Source: Glandiceps talaboti
Lineage: Eukaryota > Hemichordata > Enteropneusta > Spengelidae
Direction: 5' to 3'
Assembly: GCF_964340395.1 (NCBI RefSeq)
Contig: NC_135556.1
Location: 3,343,501-3,407,500, forward strand
Length of the DNA: 64,000 bases
Positions 36,715 to 49,100 of the stretch are shown here, piece after piece. Each line of letters opens with the position of its first letter. Position 1 is the first letter of the stretch. The notes below the pieces were generated by a model that was given only the letters and a program-made list of their open reading frames with translations, was not told the origin of the DNA and ran no database searches. A program made the translations under genes and the position numbers.

Positions 36715-36925
36715 CATCTGGGACAAGGTCTGCATTCACACGGAAGTTTTTGCTCTGGGACAAGACCAGACCAGGCCCGGCCAGGCCAGGGCCTGAACCA
36801 CCTTCTCGTCTGGGACCAAATCTTGTCCGGGCCAGGCCCTGGCTAAACCGTTCACACCTGTTTTTTTGTCCCAGACCAGGACCTGGCCATGGCCTGGCCC
36901 TACACAAAATTCGTAGTCTGAACAG
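36715..36925. repeat. GC-rich repeat block
   Basis: A GC-rich island in an AT-rich region, made of variants of GACCAGGCC, GGCCAGGCC and TCTGGGACCA with alternating orientation. Words such as GCATTCACACGG and CCGTTCACACCTG occur between them. The short frames through it (Pro/Gly/Arg rich) are composition artefacts. It is probably a mobile-element remnant of unknown type. Confidence 0.5.
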
Positions 36926-37040
36926 GCTATCATAATTTTATGTAATCACCGTTGTTTTAGCTCTGTTTACTTTGTATTGTTTATTTTATCTTTCTAACTA
37001 ACTTTGTTGTCATGTTATCCATTTTCTACCTTTTTGAGTA

Positions 37041-37300
37041 TTAAAAAGAGCACTGAGACACACACACGGTAGTACACTTTCTTTTAAAGAAATGAATTAT
37101 CATTTTTATGTTATACATGCATCCGAATGTTGCTGTTGGTGGGGGTTGTGTTACTTGGCATATTTTCATACTTTTTTGCAAAAGTTTATTCATTTGTGTA
37201 CCCATTCCTGTTGTTACATTTGCTATATACAACACAATTTGGCTGCTGCTATGGGTGTGTTTTGCTCCTAGGTAGACATGTTTAATGTTTTTCTTGACCA
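37041..37300. repeat. Dispersed non-coding repeat fragment
   Basis: It contains GAATGTTGCTGTTGGTGGGG and GGCTGCTGCTATGGGTGTGT with the usual flanking order (CATATTTTCATAC, AAGTTTATTCATTTG), so it belongs to the family seen at 8649-8960. Confidence 0.5.
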
Positions 37301-37710
37301 CTATCCTAACTAGAGACTGAAATCAACATCCCAACCAAATATCAAAATAATGTTGTCTGTGGTTTTTGACTTTAAGTCTCTCAAAGATGGGCAGACAGAT
37401 AGACAAATAAGACACTTTTGCTTCCAATCAAGGATAATTTTGTATAAGCTATACAAGATTTCAGCCTCTTAAAGAATCATTTCCTGTTACAAGTTGACAA
37501 TGGACAATGCTCTACAAAATCCATGTGAAAAGATGATGACCATTAATTACAATATGACAAATACTCCACTATTTACAAAGATGAAGACAAGTACAAGTGG
37601 GAATTAACGCTATACTGCACGCTGCCTGCATTTTCCATGTGTATACTCTTCATTGTCATCAAAAGAGTATCACACTACTATACCTTTTGATGAAGTGGTC
37701 ACAATATTTT

Positions 37711-37905
37711 GTGTGATCATCAGTTTTATGTTCAATTTTACCCTGAAAACACATTTAGTTAGTAGTTTGACATCATAAATATTGAATTTCTAGTAACTGT
37801 CAAATGCATGTATTTTCCAACATGGTAGATAATGACATCACAAACTATCGCAAGTTTTAGGAATCCTCAATGGTAAAGTATGGTTAAGTCTCAAGTTTAG
37901 AATAT
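37711..37905 (-). repeat. Degenerate dispersed repeat, copy 2
   Basis: Its reverse complement matches 1126-1296 in ordered blocks: GAGACTT, TTGCGATAGTTTGTGATGT, TCAAACTACTAACTAAA, AAACTGATGATC. The two copies are about 36.6 kb apart and in opposite orientation. Confidence 0.6.
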
Positions 37906-38322
37906 ACATTCAAGTGAAATAGTACAAATCAAAAGTGTTTGTTGAGTCTTTTACAGTGGCCCACTGTAGATAGGTTAGCAGGATGGATGAAATTGTTTGA
38001 CACTTTACAGATGAATCACAGTGGGTTGAAATTAGCCATATTTATTTATAAATAGTTGTTTTTGTTTACATGTTTCCTTGGCAAAAAATAGTTTTTTTGG
38101 TAGCCCATTTTTGCTCTTTATAGTATCTCTTTCCTACAAGGTGTCATTCAATGAAGTGATGATTTGAAAATCTTGTGTTTATTTTCTAAATCAACTTTAA
38201 CTTGTTCTTTTGTTGATTTTAATGAACCACCATTACTCTCAGACAACTATAATTCTCTGATTTTAACTGTACTGACTGACTACCTTATTAATTAGTCCGG
38301 CAGTTTTTGACTAAGTTTTTCT

Positions 38323-38340
38323 CACACACACACACACACA

Positions 38341-38372
<32 letters not shown>

Positions 38373-38405
38373 TAGCAATGCCTATAGCACTGCTGAACCT
38401 TAAAT
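38323..38405. repeat. (AC)n tract with element tail
   Basis: A CA dinucleotide tract followed by GCAATGCCTATAGCACTGCT and GAACCTTA. The same tail follows simple repeats at about 47870 and 47970, so this is a member of the family that borders the 33-bp minisatellite. Confidence 0.7.
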
Positions 38406-38976
38406 TAATTTTTGTAAAGAAAGAACGTAAACAATAAACAATAAACAAAAACAACTATTGGTAAATTAATATGGCCAATTTCAACCCACTGTGGATATTG
38501 AATACCATCCTAATAACAATGACCATAGTGACGTAAGCCAAATAACGCCAAGGTAGGTGTACTGCTTTCAATTGAGCTTCATAAAGGGCTAATTTTCAAT
38601 CAGTGTCAGGTCAGTGTCTTGAGTCAGACACTTCCCAATTTGTGTCAAACCAACATTCCTTAATATACAACTATTTCAAAAATAAAGTGACCAATTTCTT
38701 TCCTGTATATTGATAATACTGTAGTCCAACATTAGGAGATAAAAATCCGAAACACTCTGTAAAATAGTAGTTTCATATGTACCCTATGAGCTGACGTGTT
38801 AGCATAAACACATCAGTGCATTTGCTTCAATGCTAATGAAAGTGAGCTAAGAAAATATCACACAAATTTGAATTAGGCATAGCAACAATACAAATGTTGT
38901 AAAAATAACTGAGTACAGAGAGAAAGACATGCAGACACACATGCAGCCCGACTGGCTGGCAGACACATACATATAC

Positions 38977-39158
38977 CTGAAGTCATGCTTCTTTGTCTTT
39001 TCTTTAATTTCCTCTGACAACTTCCGAGTCCCTTCTTATCCAGCTGTGATTTTGGTCTTACAATCTCATCTTGGAATTCTTGAAGTAAAGCATCCTTTGG
39101 ATCCTCGTTAATCTTTGGTTTATTCTTCGTGTTTTTGGTACTATAATCAGCATTATAT
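38977..39158 (-). CDS. Kinesin exon 8: neck and start of stalk
   Basis: The acceptor is CTGTTTCTATAG and the donor G|GTATATGT; phase 2 in (AG|A gives Arg), phase 1 out. It encodes [40 protein letters not shown] and [30 protein letters not shown] and the following charged helix with KKG match the KIF3B neck. The family YANRAKNIKNKP is changed to [14 protein letters not shown], which alters the neck-linker base. The phase-1 donor requires another exon, and none was recognised to the left. Confidence 0.9.
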
Positions 39159-42100
39159 CTATAGAAACAGACGATAAATGATAGCTTGTTGAATTGATAT
39201 ATTTGCATTCAAGATAAATCTAATGATGGGTATTAAGGACTCTAACACTTCACAGGATTTATTAAAAAGCTAGCTAAGAGATAGGATCACTTAGTGTATC
39301 ATGGCATTGGCAAGTTAATTGTGTGAGTGTGTTACCCAATCAAAGTTATCAAACCTACATCCCTTTAATTCCACTTGAAGTGCTGTAAACAGTTAACGTC
39401 TACTGGTACATTTTATGCAATTATACTGAAGTGTTGTCTAGTCCCTATACAGTATTGTTACGATTTATACCTCCACTCACATAGTCTAGTTCCTAAAGTG
39501 TATCATTACCATTTACATATCCACTCACAGTATAGTCACAGTCGCTACTCTAGAAGTACTGAGATTCATGAGATGCAATTTAAAATTCATCCACAACCAC
39601 CCACAGTCACGGTGTCATTAACATCATGTCGTTGTTAATCAATCACCAAATTCAAACCAATATACCACAGTCCCTCATAAAGATAGTGTTTATTGGGGCA
39701 GCAATGTAATATCTAACTATGGTATATTTGTCAGCTCAGCAGGCTACTTAGGGGGCCATATGTCATTTAAAAACTGACACACGGCAAACATAATTCCTTC
39801 ATTTAGAGGGGGAGGGGTAAGGGTTCATTTTATTTTGTGTGCATCGAAATCACTATAAGGATTTACACTTCAAAAATGGAATCAAAAGAGGCAATGCTAT
39901 TTTTCTTGTCTTGAAAAAATGACAGTCAGAACTTTGTCAGCATTGTATAGAGATGCATAGAAAATATCCACATGGCCAAGTATTCCACCTAGCCAGGGAG
40001 TGATGTACAATAAATGAATGACAAAAACAACCACTTGATGGCTGCGAAAACATGGTTTTATTATTCACCAACACCTATAAAGCAGAAGTTCTTGAATTCA
40101 AAAGACTTTTTCTCTGTTTGTTGGGTCACATCACAACTATAATTGATGGTATGTGACGAATGCACATGTCAACCAATTTCTTGTGACTGGGAAGATAAGG
40201 TTACAGCCCAAGCAAGGCCCTACACTTAATGTAGACATCACCTCATTTACTTGTACCTGCAACTCTCAGTTTTTGAAACCACCGACATAGCTTTACGTTT
40301 TAGGATTACCTAATGCCAAATTCTAGATGGGTTAGCTGTTTAGACATGAAGAAATTCATCATACACAAATATATTACAATACTGCACTCCAGTACTATGT
40401 AGGTAATGACATGTGATCTTGTCACCGAAAGTCAACAAAGTGGGTAGTGATAAGCTGATCATTCGATCGTAGTGGCAACTTCACGATAATTGATTTGAAT
40501 TGACTATGTGGAGAGGATGTTGCCAAAATCCACCTACGCGAAGGTTCTAAGTTTGGGGTATAACGTGAAACTAATATTAAATGTAAATCTAGAAATTACC
40601 GATGAGATGTCACATGTTTGACATGACCTCTAAACTTGGACTAGATTGTCGTAGATAGCAGGTATTGCGAATGTTTATTTCAGCATTCACAACAAGTTGA
40701 TCATTCGACTGATGTTGACTCAATCCTATTCTATTAACCTGAAAATCAAAAAGTTTGATTGCCAGAAATAATTATTCAGCAATAGTTTAGTAATTCCAAA
40801 CAGATTTGTAGAAGTTTTTGAGTGATAGTTGAAACATGCATGACTGTGAAAGCCGTGGCCATCGTCAACGTGTTTACCACTGTGATAGTGCAACAGTCAA
40901 AATCAATGTGTATAAATTACGGATATGTCTGAATAAAAAGGAATTGACAGAAACAACTTGAAGGCTAAAGAGCATGAGAACTGGTAAATACAATTACCAG
41001 TTGAAGCTATGTTTAGCAGAGACAGCAAATGTTTTATAATTTGAATTGCAATTAGAGTTTGTTGTGTTTATCGATATCATGGTATATGACATAAACATAC
41101 ATGTACTATATGATATATACTATGTAGAACAGGTCATTCATTTTCCCATTTCGCATTAGGACATTTCGTTTTTAGAGGGGGGGGGGGGTTACTAAAACAA
41201 AGAAATTACGTTTCTTTACCAGATGTAAACTGAATGTCTTCCGTAAGGGCAAAGTTTTGAGATTGTCGTTCCTACAGACAATTGTTGGAATACAACAGAA
41301 CAAATGTAATAAGTTATTTTTTCTCATTGATTGCTATTTGCCCATTGCAGTTAGTGATCTCCTGGCCAACCACAACATGTACTGTGACATTTGTTGAGAA
41401 TGTAAAAAAAAAATAAGCGCATCGTCGTACCACTTTAGACAACATTTCCTGATGAGAAACTATTTTTTTCCTTTTTAGTGGCCTACAAAAATATGCCAAT
41501 AAATTATTAAAACTAAAAGCTACATCAATAATATTTTCAGGACAAGTGTGCTTTGGTATTGAAAATGCATGTATCAAATTATATTGGATTTGAAGTGTGC
41601 ATTCTTGAGATATAGCCTAATTACTGAAAACCATTAATTATGTAATCTCTCGTTAATATTCTTGGGATGTTTACCGAAACCTAATCAGTTCTTGTCACTA
41701 CCCTACAAAACACATGCAATAAATGTCGTTTGAATTGAGCCAGTCGTGTTTTACAAAATGGTGATAAAGTCACACCACTTTAGACATTGCCTGACGAGAA
41801 ACTATTTTTTTTCTTTTTTGTGACCAATCGAAAATATGCCAATAACTTATTAAAACTAAAAGCTACATTAGTAATATTTTCAGGACCGGTGTGCTTTGGT
41901 ATCACAAATGTGTGTACCAAGTTATAATGGTATTGCAAATGCATGTATCAAATTATATTGGATTTGAAGTGTGCATTCTTGAGATATAGCCTAATTACTG
42001 AAAACCATTAATTATGTAATTTCTCGTTAATATTCTTGGGATGTTTACCAAAACTTAATCAGTTCATGTCACTACCCTACAAAACACATGCAATAAATGT

Positions 42101-45100
42101 CGTTTGAATTGAGCCAGTCGTGTTTTACAAAATGGTGATAAAATCGCACCACTTTAGACATTGCCTGACGAGAAACTATTTTTTTTCTTTTTTGTGACCA
42201 ATCGAAAATATGCCAGTAACTTATTAAAATAAAAGCTACATTAATAATATTTTCAGGACAGGTGTGCTTTGGTATCGCAAATGTGTGTACCAAGTTATAA
42301 TGAATTTGAAGTGTGCATTCTTGAGATATAGCCTAATTGCTGAAAATCATTAATTACGTAAAGTGCTCATTAATATTCTTGGGATGTTTACCAAAACCTA
42401 ATCAAGTCTTGCCATTACCCTACAGAATACGTCTTCACTATTTCGTCTGAATTGAGCAAACTGTTACGGTGAAAACAATGACACAGATCCTTTAATGTCC
42501 ATGACGATCGTGTGTACAATGTACCGAAAATATGCCACTATCTTATTAAAACTAAAAGCTACATTAGTAATATTTTCAGGACAGGTGCGCTTTGGTATCG
42601 CAAATGTGTGTACCAAGTTATAATGAATTTGATGCGTGCCATTACCCTATGGAATACGTCTTGAAAATTTTCGTTTCATTTGAGCAAGCCGTTATGGAGA
42701 AAGCGATGACACAGACAGACAGACACACATACATACAGACACACAGACATCCACCCATAAATATATCTCTTTCTTACGGAAGAAAAAATGACAGCCTCTT
42801 ATACACTGTTTACATCACTACAGCAGCTGGGGTTCACTGATTGGATGAAGAAGCTTTTGTGATGATTAAGAGACTTTGGCCTTACATGATTTAGTTAAAG
42901 ACCACATTAGCTTCCAGACTAACTTGAAGTGTACCTCTCTCTCCTCATGCCAGGTGAGAAGCCAACTGATTAATCTTAGAAAACTATCACATACCTCAAT
43001 GTTGTCAGAGATTCATCATAGTTGTAGCTAGCAGGACCAATATTAGCTACCATCACTTTCTTGGCATTACCACCTAAAGAATCTTGCAAAAGTCTGGTCA
43101 ATTTGGAATCACGATATGGAATGAGTGTACTCTTGCCATCAACTGGAGCAGAGGTAACATTATCCAACGCTGCCAAAGACAAATTAATTTGCGTTGCTTC
43201 TTTCGAACATTCTCCCTGAAAATTAAGATACAATAACCAATGAAAGAATGGGTACACACAACATATCACTGCTTGTGTCATTTGGGATATAAGATGTGAA
43301 TCAATTATTTTATTTCAATGTATCAATGGTGTAAGGGAAGCTTGGACTAAAAAACTAAGACTTTAAAAGTTTCCCCTTGTCACACTGAGCAGGAAAAATA
43401 ACTAATAATAGCCACTCCACCAGTAGAGCTCAACAACAGCTTTTACACCGGGCTTGAAGCATCAGATTAGCTGTGTGTGAACACTGCACTTACCCCCCCC
43501 CCCCCCCCCCACCAACCATTCCTTCAATAAAATGTACATTATAAAATGTTGACTGGACAAAGGTCATCCCAATATCTTAGATGTTATCAATATTAACAAT
43601 AAAACAAGATGATGTACAAAATAATAGCAAATGTACACCCACCTCTTGTTTAAATGGTAGTAATTGGAAATTGTTATCAGTATCTGCATTAAATAACTCA
43701 ACAGCCATATCACCATGCCAGTACCCTCTGTAAAAAAACACATATCAATTTATTAGACATCACTATACATGTGACAGCGGCCTCCAAGTCAATTCTATAT
43801 AATATGTTTTTCTTTACCATAACAGACCTACCTGGTATACTGAATGGTCAACATTTAGTTAAAGATATACAGAAATGGAAAAAGTTCTGAAACAAGCAAA
43901 CTTTCAAAATATATATCGGCTAATTGCTATACGATGTATAAACTGTCCTCCCTGGAATTAAAGTATTACATTTTTTATATATCAATACCAATATATTCAC
44001 TGATAATTGTTAAAATAATTACAATATTATATAAAGCCAAAAATTTATATAACGGCTGAAATCCATAGTGGCAGTGATCAGAGCCATTTAAAATACAAAA
44101 AATACCGCCAATGGTGTTGTAGCACAACTGTCAATTTTTAAAAAAAAATGTTTATCCATATGCAAGTCAATGCTAACAATAGGTGTTCATTTGCTGAATG
44201 TCTATCCAGTTGCCTATCCAACCATGTTGCTATCTTTGCAATATACGTGATCATTTGGCTCTTGCTATGGGTGTGGTCATGTTGCTAGATATATTTGCAT
44301 ACATTTTTGAATGTTTTTGTTCACTTGTGTATGCATTCCTGATATTATCATTGCAATATAAGTCATCATTTGGCTTTTGCTATATATGGGCGTGGTCTTG
44401 TTGCTAGGCATATTTGCATACATTTTTTGAATGTGTATCAATTTGTATATCTTGATAAGAAGTTGATTTTAGCCATAATTGGTACTGTAAAAGGTTGGAA
44501 CTGTCATCACATTGGGGATGTTGATTTTATGGTGCAGACCCCAAAATTAATTTGATTGAATCATTGGACTGTATTTTCATGTACAGTGACACAAATATGT
44601 TTACCAACAGGTGGGTGATCCAATACTTTTCAGGGTGTATGAAGAACCTATTATGCTGATTGAGAGACTTTGGCCTTACATGATTTAGTTAGAGACCACA
44701 TTAGCTTCCAGACTAACTTGAAGTGTACCTCTCTCTCCTCATGCCAGGTGAGAAGCCAACTGATTAATCTTAGAAAACTATCACATACCTCAATGTTGTC
44801 AGAGATTCATCATAGTTGTAGCTAGCAGGACCAATATTAGCTACCATCACTTTCTTGGCATTACCACCTAAAGAATCTTGCAGAAGTCTGGTCAATTTGG
44901 AATCAAGATATGGTATATGTGTATTCTTGCCATCAACTAGAGCAGAGGTAACGTTATCCAACGCTGCCAAAGACAAATTAACTTTTGTTGCTTCTTTTGA
45001 ATGTTCTTCCTGAAAATTAAGATACAATAACCAATGAAAGAATGGGTACACACAACTTATCACTGCTTGTGTCATTTGGGATATAAGATGTGAATCAATT

Positions 45101-45867
45101 ATTTTATTTCAATGTATCAATGGTGTAAGGGAGGCTTGGACTAAAAAACTAAAACGATTGTAGATAATTCTACTTTAAACATGTTTTGTTATAGTTATAA
45201 TTTGCAGGTATTTACAAGGATTCATTTAAACACAAAATTGTTGAGCATGTATCTCTGAAAAGATAGCAAGACTTAGTCATTAGGAAAAGCACAAAACTCT
45301 TTATATATAAAGTTGTTTATTCACTGGACAAACCATTGACAGCTTATTATCAGTATCCAACTGTGATAAGGTCCTAAAATTTTCAAGTACTTTACTGTAC
45401 ACTTCCACAAGTGAAGTACATTGTAAACTTGGAAACCAATACTACTAATCTATCAACATGCAATATCTATGTAAACATTATTGTTGTTTAATTTGTTAAA
45501 TTGGCTGTAAAAAGGAAGACAAATTTAAAGTGAAAACACAGTACTTACCTCTCTACATTCTAATGTAAGGAATACAGCATGAGAATGAGAACGGTGCTCA
45601 TTCATGTTAGTTGCACTGAAAAAAATGAACATTCATTTCATATTATTATATTGTCTTTAGATCTCTTTTAACCATAATGGCTAATGCAAAAATTGTTGGA
45701 TTACAATTACTTTGTGTTATCAGTGGAGCTACAGGGATTTACAGGTACTAAACACGATTATGCTCTTGGTGCAGGACTAACTTTTAATGTAGCTCTGCCT
45801 GCCAGACAACTGTTTTTAGCACAACTGAACTAATAAAGTTCAGAAATGCTGTAGGAAATTGGCAAAG

Positions 45868-45904
<37 letters not shown>

Positions 45905-46138
45905 GGATCAATCATTCTTTCAATCAATCAATCAATCATTGAACCAAATGACAAATCAATCAATAAATCGATTGATCAATCAATCGATAAATCTCGATTG
46001 ATTGATCGCTCGCTGATCCCTGGTGTACAACATGTGAAGACCGGCTATTTGGTGGAATGTGGGTAAAACTATGGGACCAAATTTTTCCCTCAAATTAGGG
46101 GATGATCTTCAGAAGTGCTATAGGCATGGCAAAGTGTC

Positions 46139-46197
<59 letters not shown>

Positions 46198-49100
46198 CAG
46201 ATTTCTTCTTTTTAACTTAATTAATTATTATTTTAAAAAACTTGTTGTTTATCTATTTTTTTATGTTGAATGGTGTTTAGTGTGGTGGTCTTATGTGTGG
46301 TTTATGTTCTAGGGGATTTTGCATAGATATCCAATAGGTTTCCATTGACAATTATGCAGGGATTCTTATATTACTCTAATAGATTCTTAATGGCATCCTA
46401 AGGGTTTCCAAAAGGGAATCCTATTGGATTTGTATGACTTCTAATAGGAATCCTATTGGATTTGTATGGAATTCCCATAGGAATCCTATTGGATTTGTAA
46501 GGAATTCCCATAGGAATCCTATTGGATTTGTATGGAATTCTCGTAGGAATCCTATTGGATTTGTAAGGAATTCCCATAGGAATCCTATTGGATTTGTATG
46601 GAATTCCCATAGGAATCCTATTGGATTTGTATGGAATTCTCATAGGAATCCTATTGGATTTGTAAGGAATTCCCATAGGAATCCTATTGGATTTGTATGG
46701 AATTCCCATAGGAATCCTGTTGGATTTGTATGGAATTCCCATAGGAATCCTATTGGATTTGTATGGAATTCCCATAGAAATCCTATTGGATTTGTAAGGA
46801 ATTCCCATAGGAATCCTATTGGATTTGTATGGATTTCCTGTAGGAATCCTATTGGATTTGTATGGAATTCCCATAGGAATCCTATTGGATTTGTATGGAT
46901 TTCCTGTAGGAATCCTATTGGATTTGTATGGAATTCCCATAGGAATCCTATTGGATTTGTATGGATTTCCTGTAGGAATCCTATTGGATTTGTATGGATT
47001 TCCTGTAGGAATCCTATTGGATTTGTATGGAATTCTCATAGGAATCCTATTGGATTTGTATGGATTTCCTGTAGGAATCCTATTGGATTTGTATGGAATT
47101 CTCATAGGAATCCTATTGGATTTGTATGGATTTCCTGTAGGAATCCTATTGGATTTGTATGGATTTCCTGTAGGAATCCTATTGGATTTGTATGGAATTC
47201 CCATAGGAATCCTATTGAAATTCCCATAGAAATCCTTTAGGATTTAGGATCCTTTGATTAGGATTTAGAATCCTCTAGGATTGTAAGGGAATTCCTATAG
47301 GAATCCTATTGGATTTGTATGGAATTCTCATAGGAATCCTATTGGATTTGTATGGATTTCCTGTAGGAATCCTATTGGATTTGTATGGATTTCCTGTAGG
47401 AATCCTATTGGATTTGTATGGAATTCCCATAGGAATCCTATTGAAATTCCCATAGAAATCCTTTAGGATTTAGGATCCTTTGATTAGGATTTAGAATCCT
47501 CTAGGATTGTAAGGGAATTCCTATAGGAATCCTATTGGATTTATAAGTGATTCCTATAGGAATCCAATAGAAAAGGATTAAAAACACCCTGGGAATCCCA
47601 TAGAAATTCCTATAGGAATCCTATAGGATTTATTCATATATGATTCCTATAGGACCTTTTCGTGTGTGTGGGTGTGTGTGTGTGGGTGTGTGTGTGTGTG
47701 TGTGTGTAAACAAGTTAAAGTCAAAAACTGCTCAACTTATTGCCACAATATTTGGTGGGTGCATTATCTTGGGTATCAATTTCTCAAGGTAATGCACTCA
47801 CCAAATATTATATGGCAATTTGACTTAAAGTTGTTTACACACACATCCACACAGACAGACAGACACTTACTGAAGCCTATAGCACTAGTGAACTTCATCT
47901 GTTCAGCAGTATTTGACTTTAAGTTGTTTACACACATCCACACTGACAGACAGACAGACAATTATTATTAGCCATGCCTCTTGCACTACTGAACCTTATC
48001 AGTTCAGTTGTGCTAAACACATACTAATAAACATGTTACAGTAAACTGAACTTATGAACTTAACTTGTAGTATGATTGGTATGTAAACGTAATTTATGCA
48101 CATGTTTATTATGTACCACAATCCATAGCGCATCTTTACTTGTGCTTCCTTTGTTAAGGAATAAAAGGAGCTACTCATTAAATATACTATCGCCTCGATT
48201 CACATATTTTATCCTTGTACTTATACAAGATGGCAACAGGTTATGGGCCCAGATCATTACTATTATTTGACAACTAACAAAAACTACTTCATTAGTTTTT
48301 CTAGCCAACACAATGCGAAACAACAAAGACCAAGTTCATGCTTGTAATTCAATGAGAATAACAAGAAGCTTGCTTACCCAACAGCTCTGTTCTGATTACC
48401 TACATTCATCACATGTTCAATTTCTGTCACACTTTTTGTATCAAATGAGATGAGATCCTGTAAATAAATGAAAAAAAAACAGTGAGAACAAATAACATTA
48501 CATAAATCCATCAAATATTAAGTTTGTGATTTTTCAATTAATTTAAGTCTTTTTAAAAAGAATAATGTAATAATACATATAAATATGACTTTATAGCTAC
48601 ATATACTTTGGTTTTACAGCTTTGAACGCCATGATAATAGCAATGTTAAATCTACACTAGCTGAAACAGGAAATGTTTCTTTAAAGATGTTTTGCCGGAA
48701 GTAATGACTTTCATACTCGTGACATACACTTTCAACAATATTGAACAAACTATGGGTAACGTAGATGTATACATTTATTATAGTAAAATGACTCCCATCA
48801 AACTGATGTTTGGGTCTGTACCTTAAAATCAATCAACAAACATAATCCTGATATCAAACAATAATGTCCCACTTGCAGTTAGTGCAGTTTGCAAGTTGAA
48901 AAGTTAAACTATATTACTCACCATAACATAAACACCAACATCTGGTCGATTTATCAATTCTAACCGTTCTTCCTGGACTTTGGAAAGCAAATCACTGATC
49001 TTCTCCTGATAGATCTCCAAGTATGATGCTCTCACTAAATACTGTCGATTTTCTGAACGGGATATGTATGTACATATGTAGTCAAAGGAATCTGGAATCA

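Larger units (their letters stand above)
45814..48017. mobile_element. TIR-bounded composite carrying the 33-bp minisatellite
   Basis: The left end TTTAGCACAACTGAACTAAT and the reverse complement of the right end, TTTAGCACAACTGAACTGAT, match, followed by AA(A/G)GTTCAG. Both ends then carry (CTGT)n next to GT-rich tracts. A second inverted pair lies inside near the right end (GTGTGTAAACAA at about 47702 with its complement near 47840). The whole unit sits in the intron between kinesin exons 5 and 6 and has no coding. Confidence 0.55.

Noticed and set aside
36698-36935. Pro/Gly/Arg-rich frames on both strands
   Set aside because: They follow the GC-rich repeat words in every frame. Composition artefact.
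42995-45009. Two separate kinesin genes in tandem
   Set aside because: Only one exon with short intron flanks is duplicated. There is a single set of upstream exons and a single neck exon.
46398-47240. 268-codon open frames on both strands
   Set aside because: They run through a 33-bp minisatellite whose unit is a multiple of three, so frames stay open by arithmetic. The 11-residue repeat matches no protein family.
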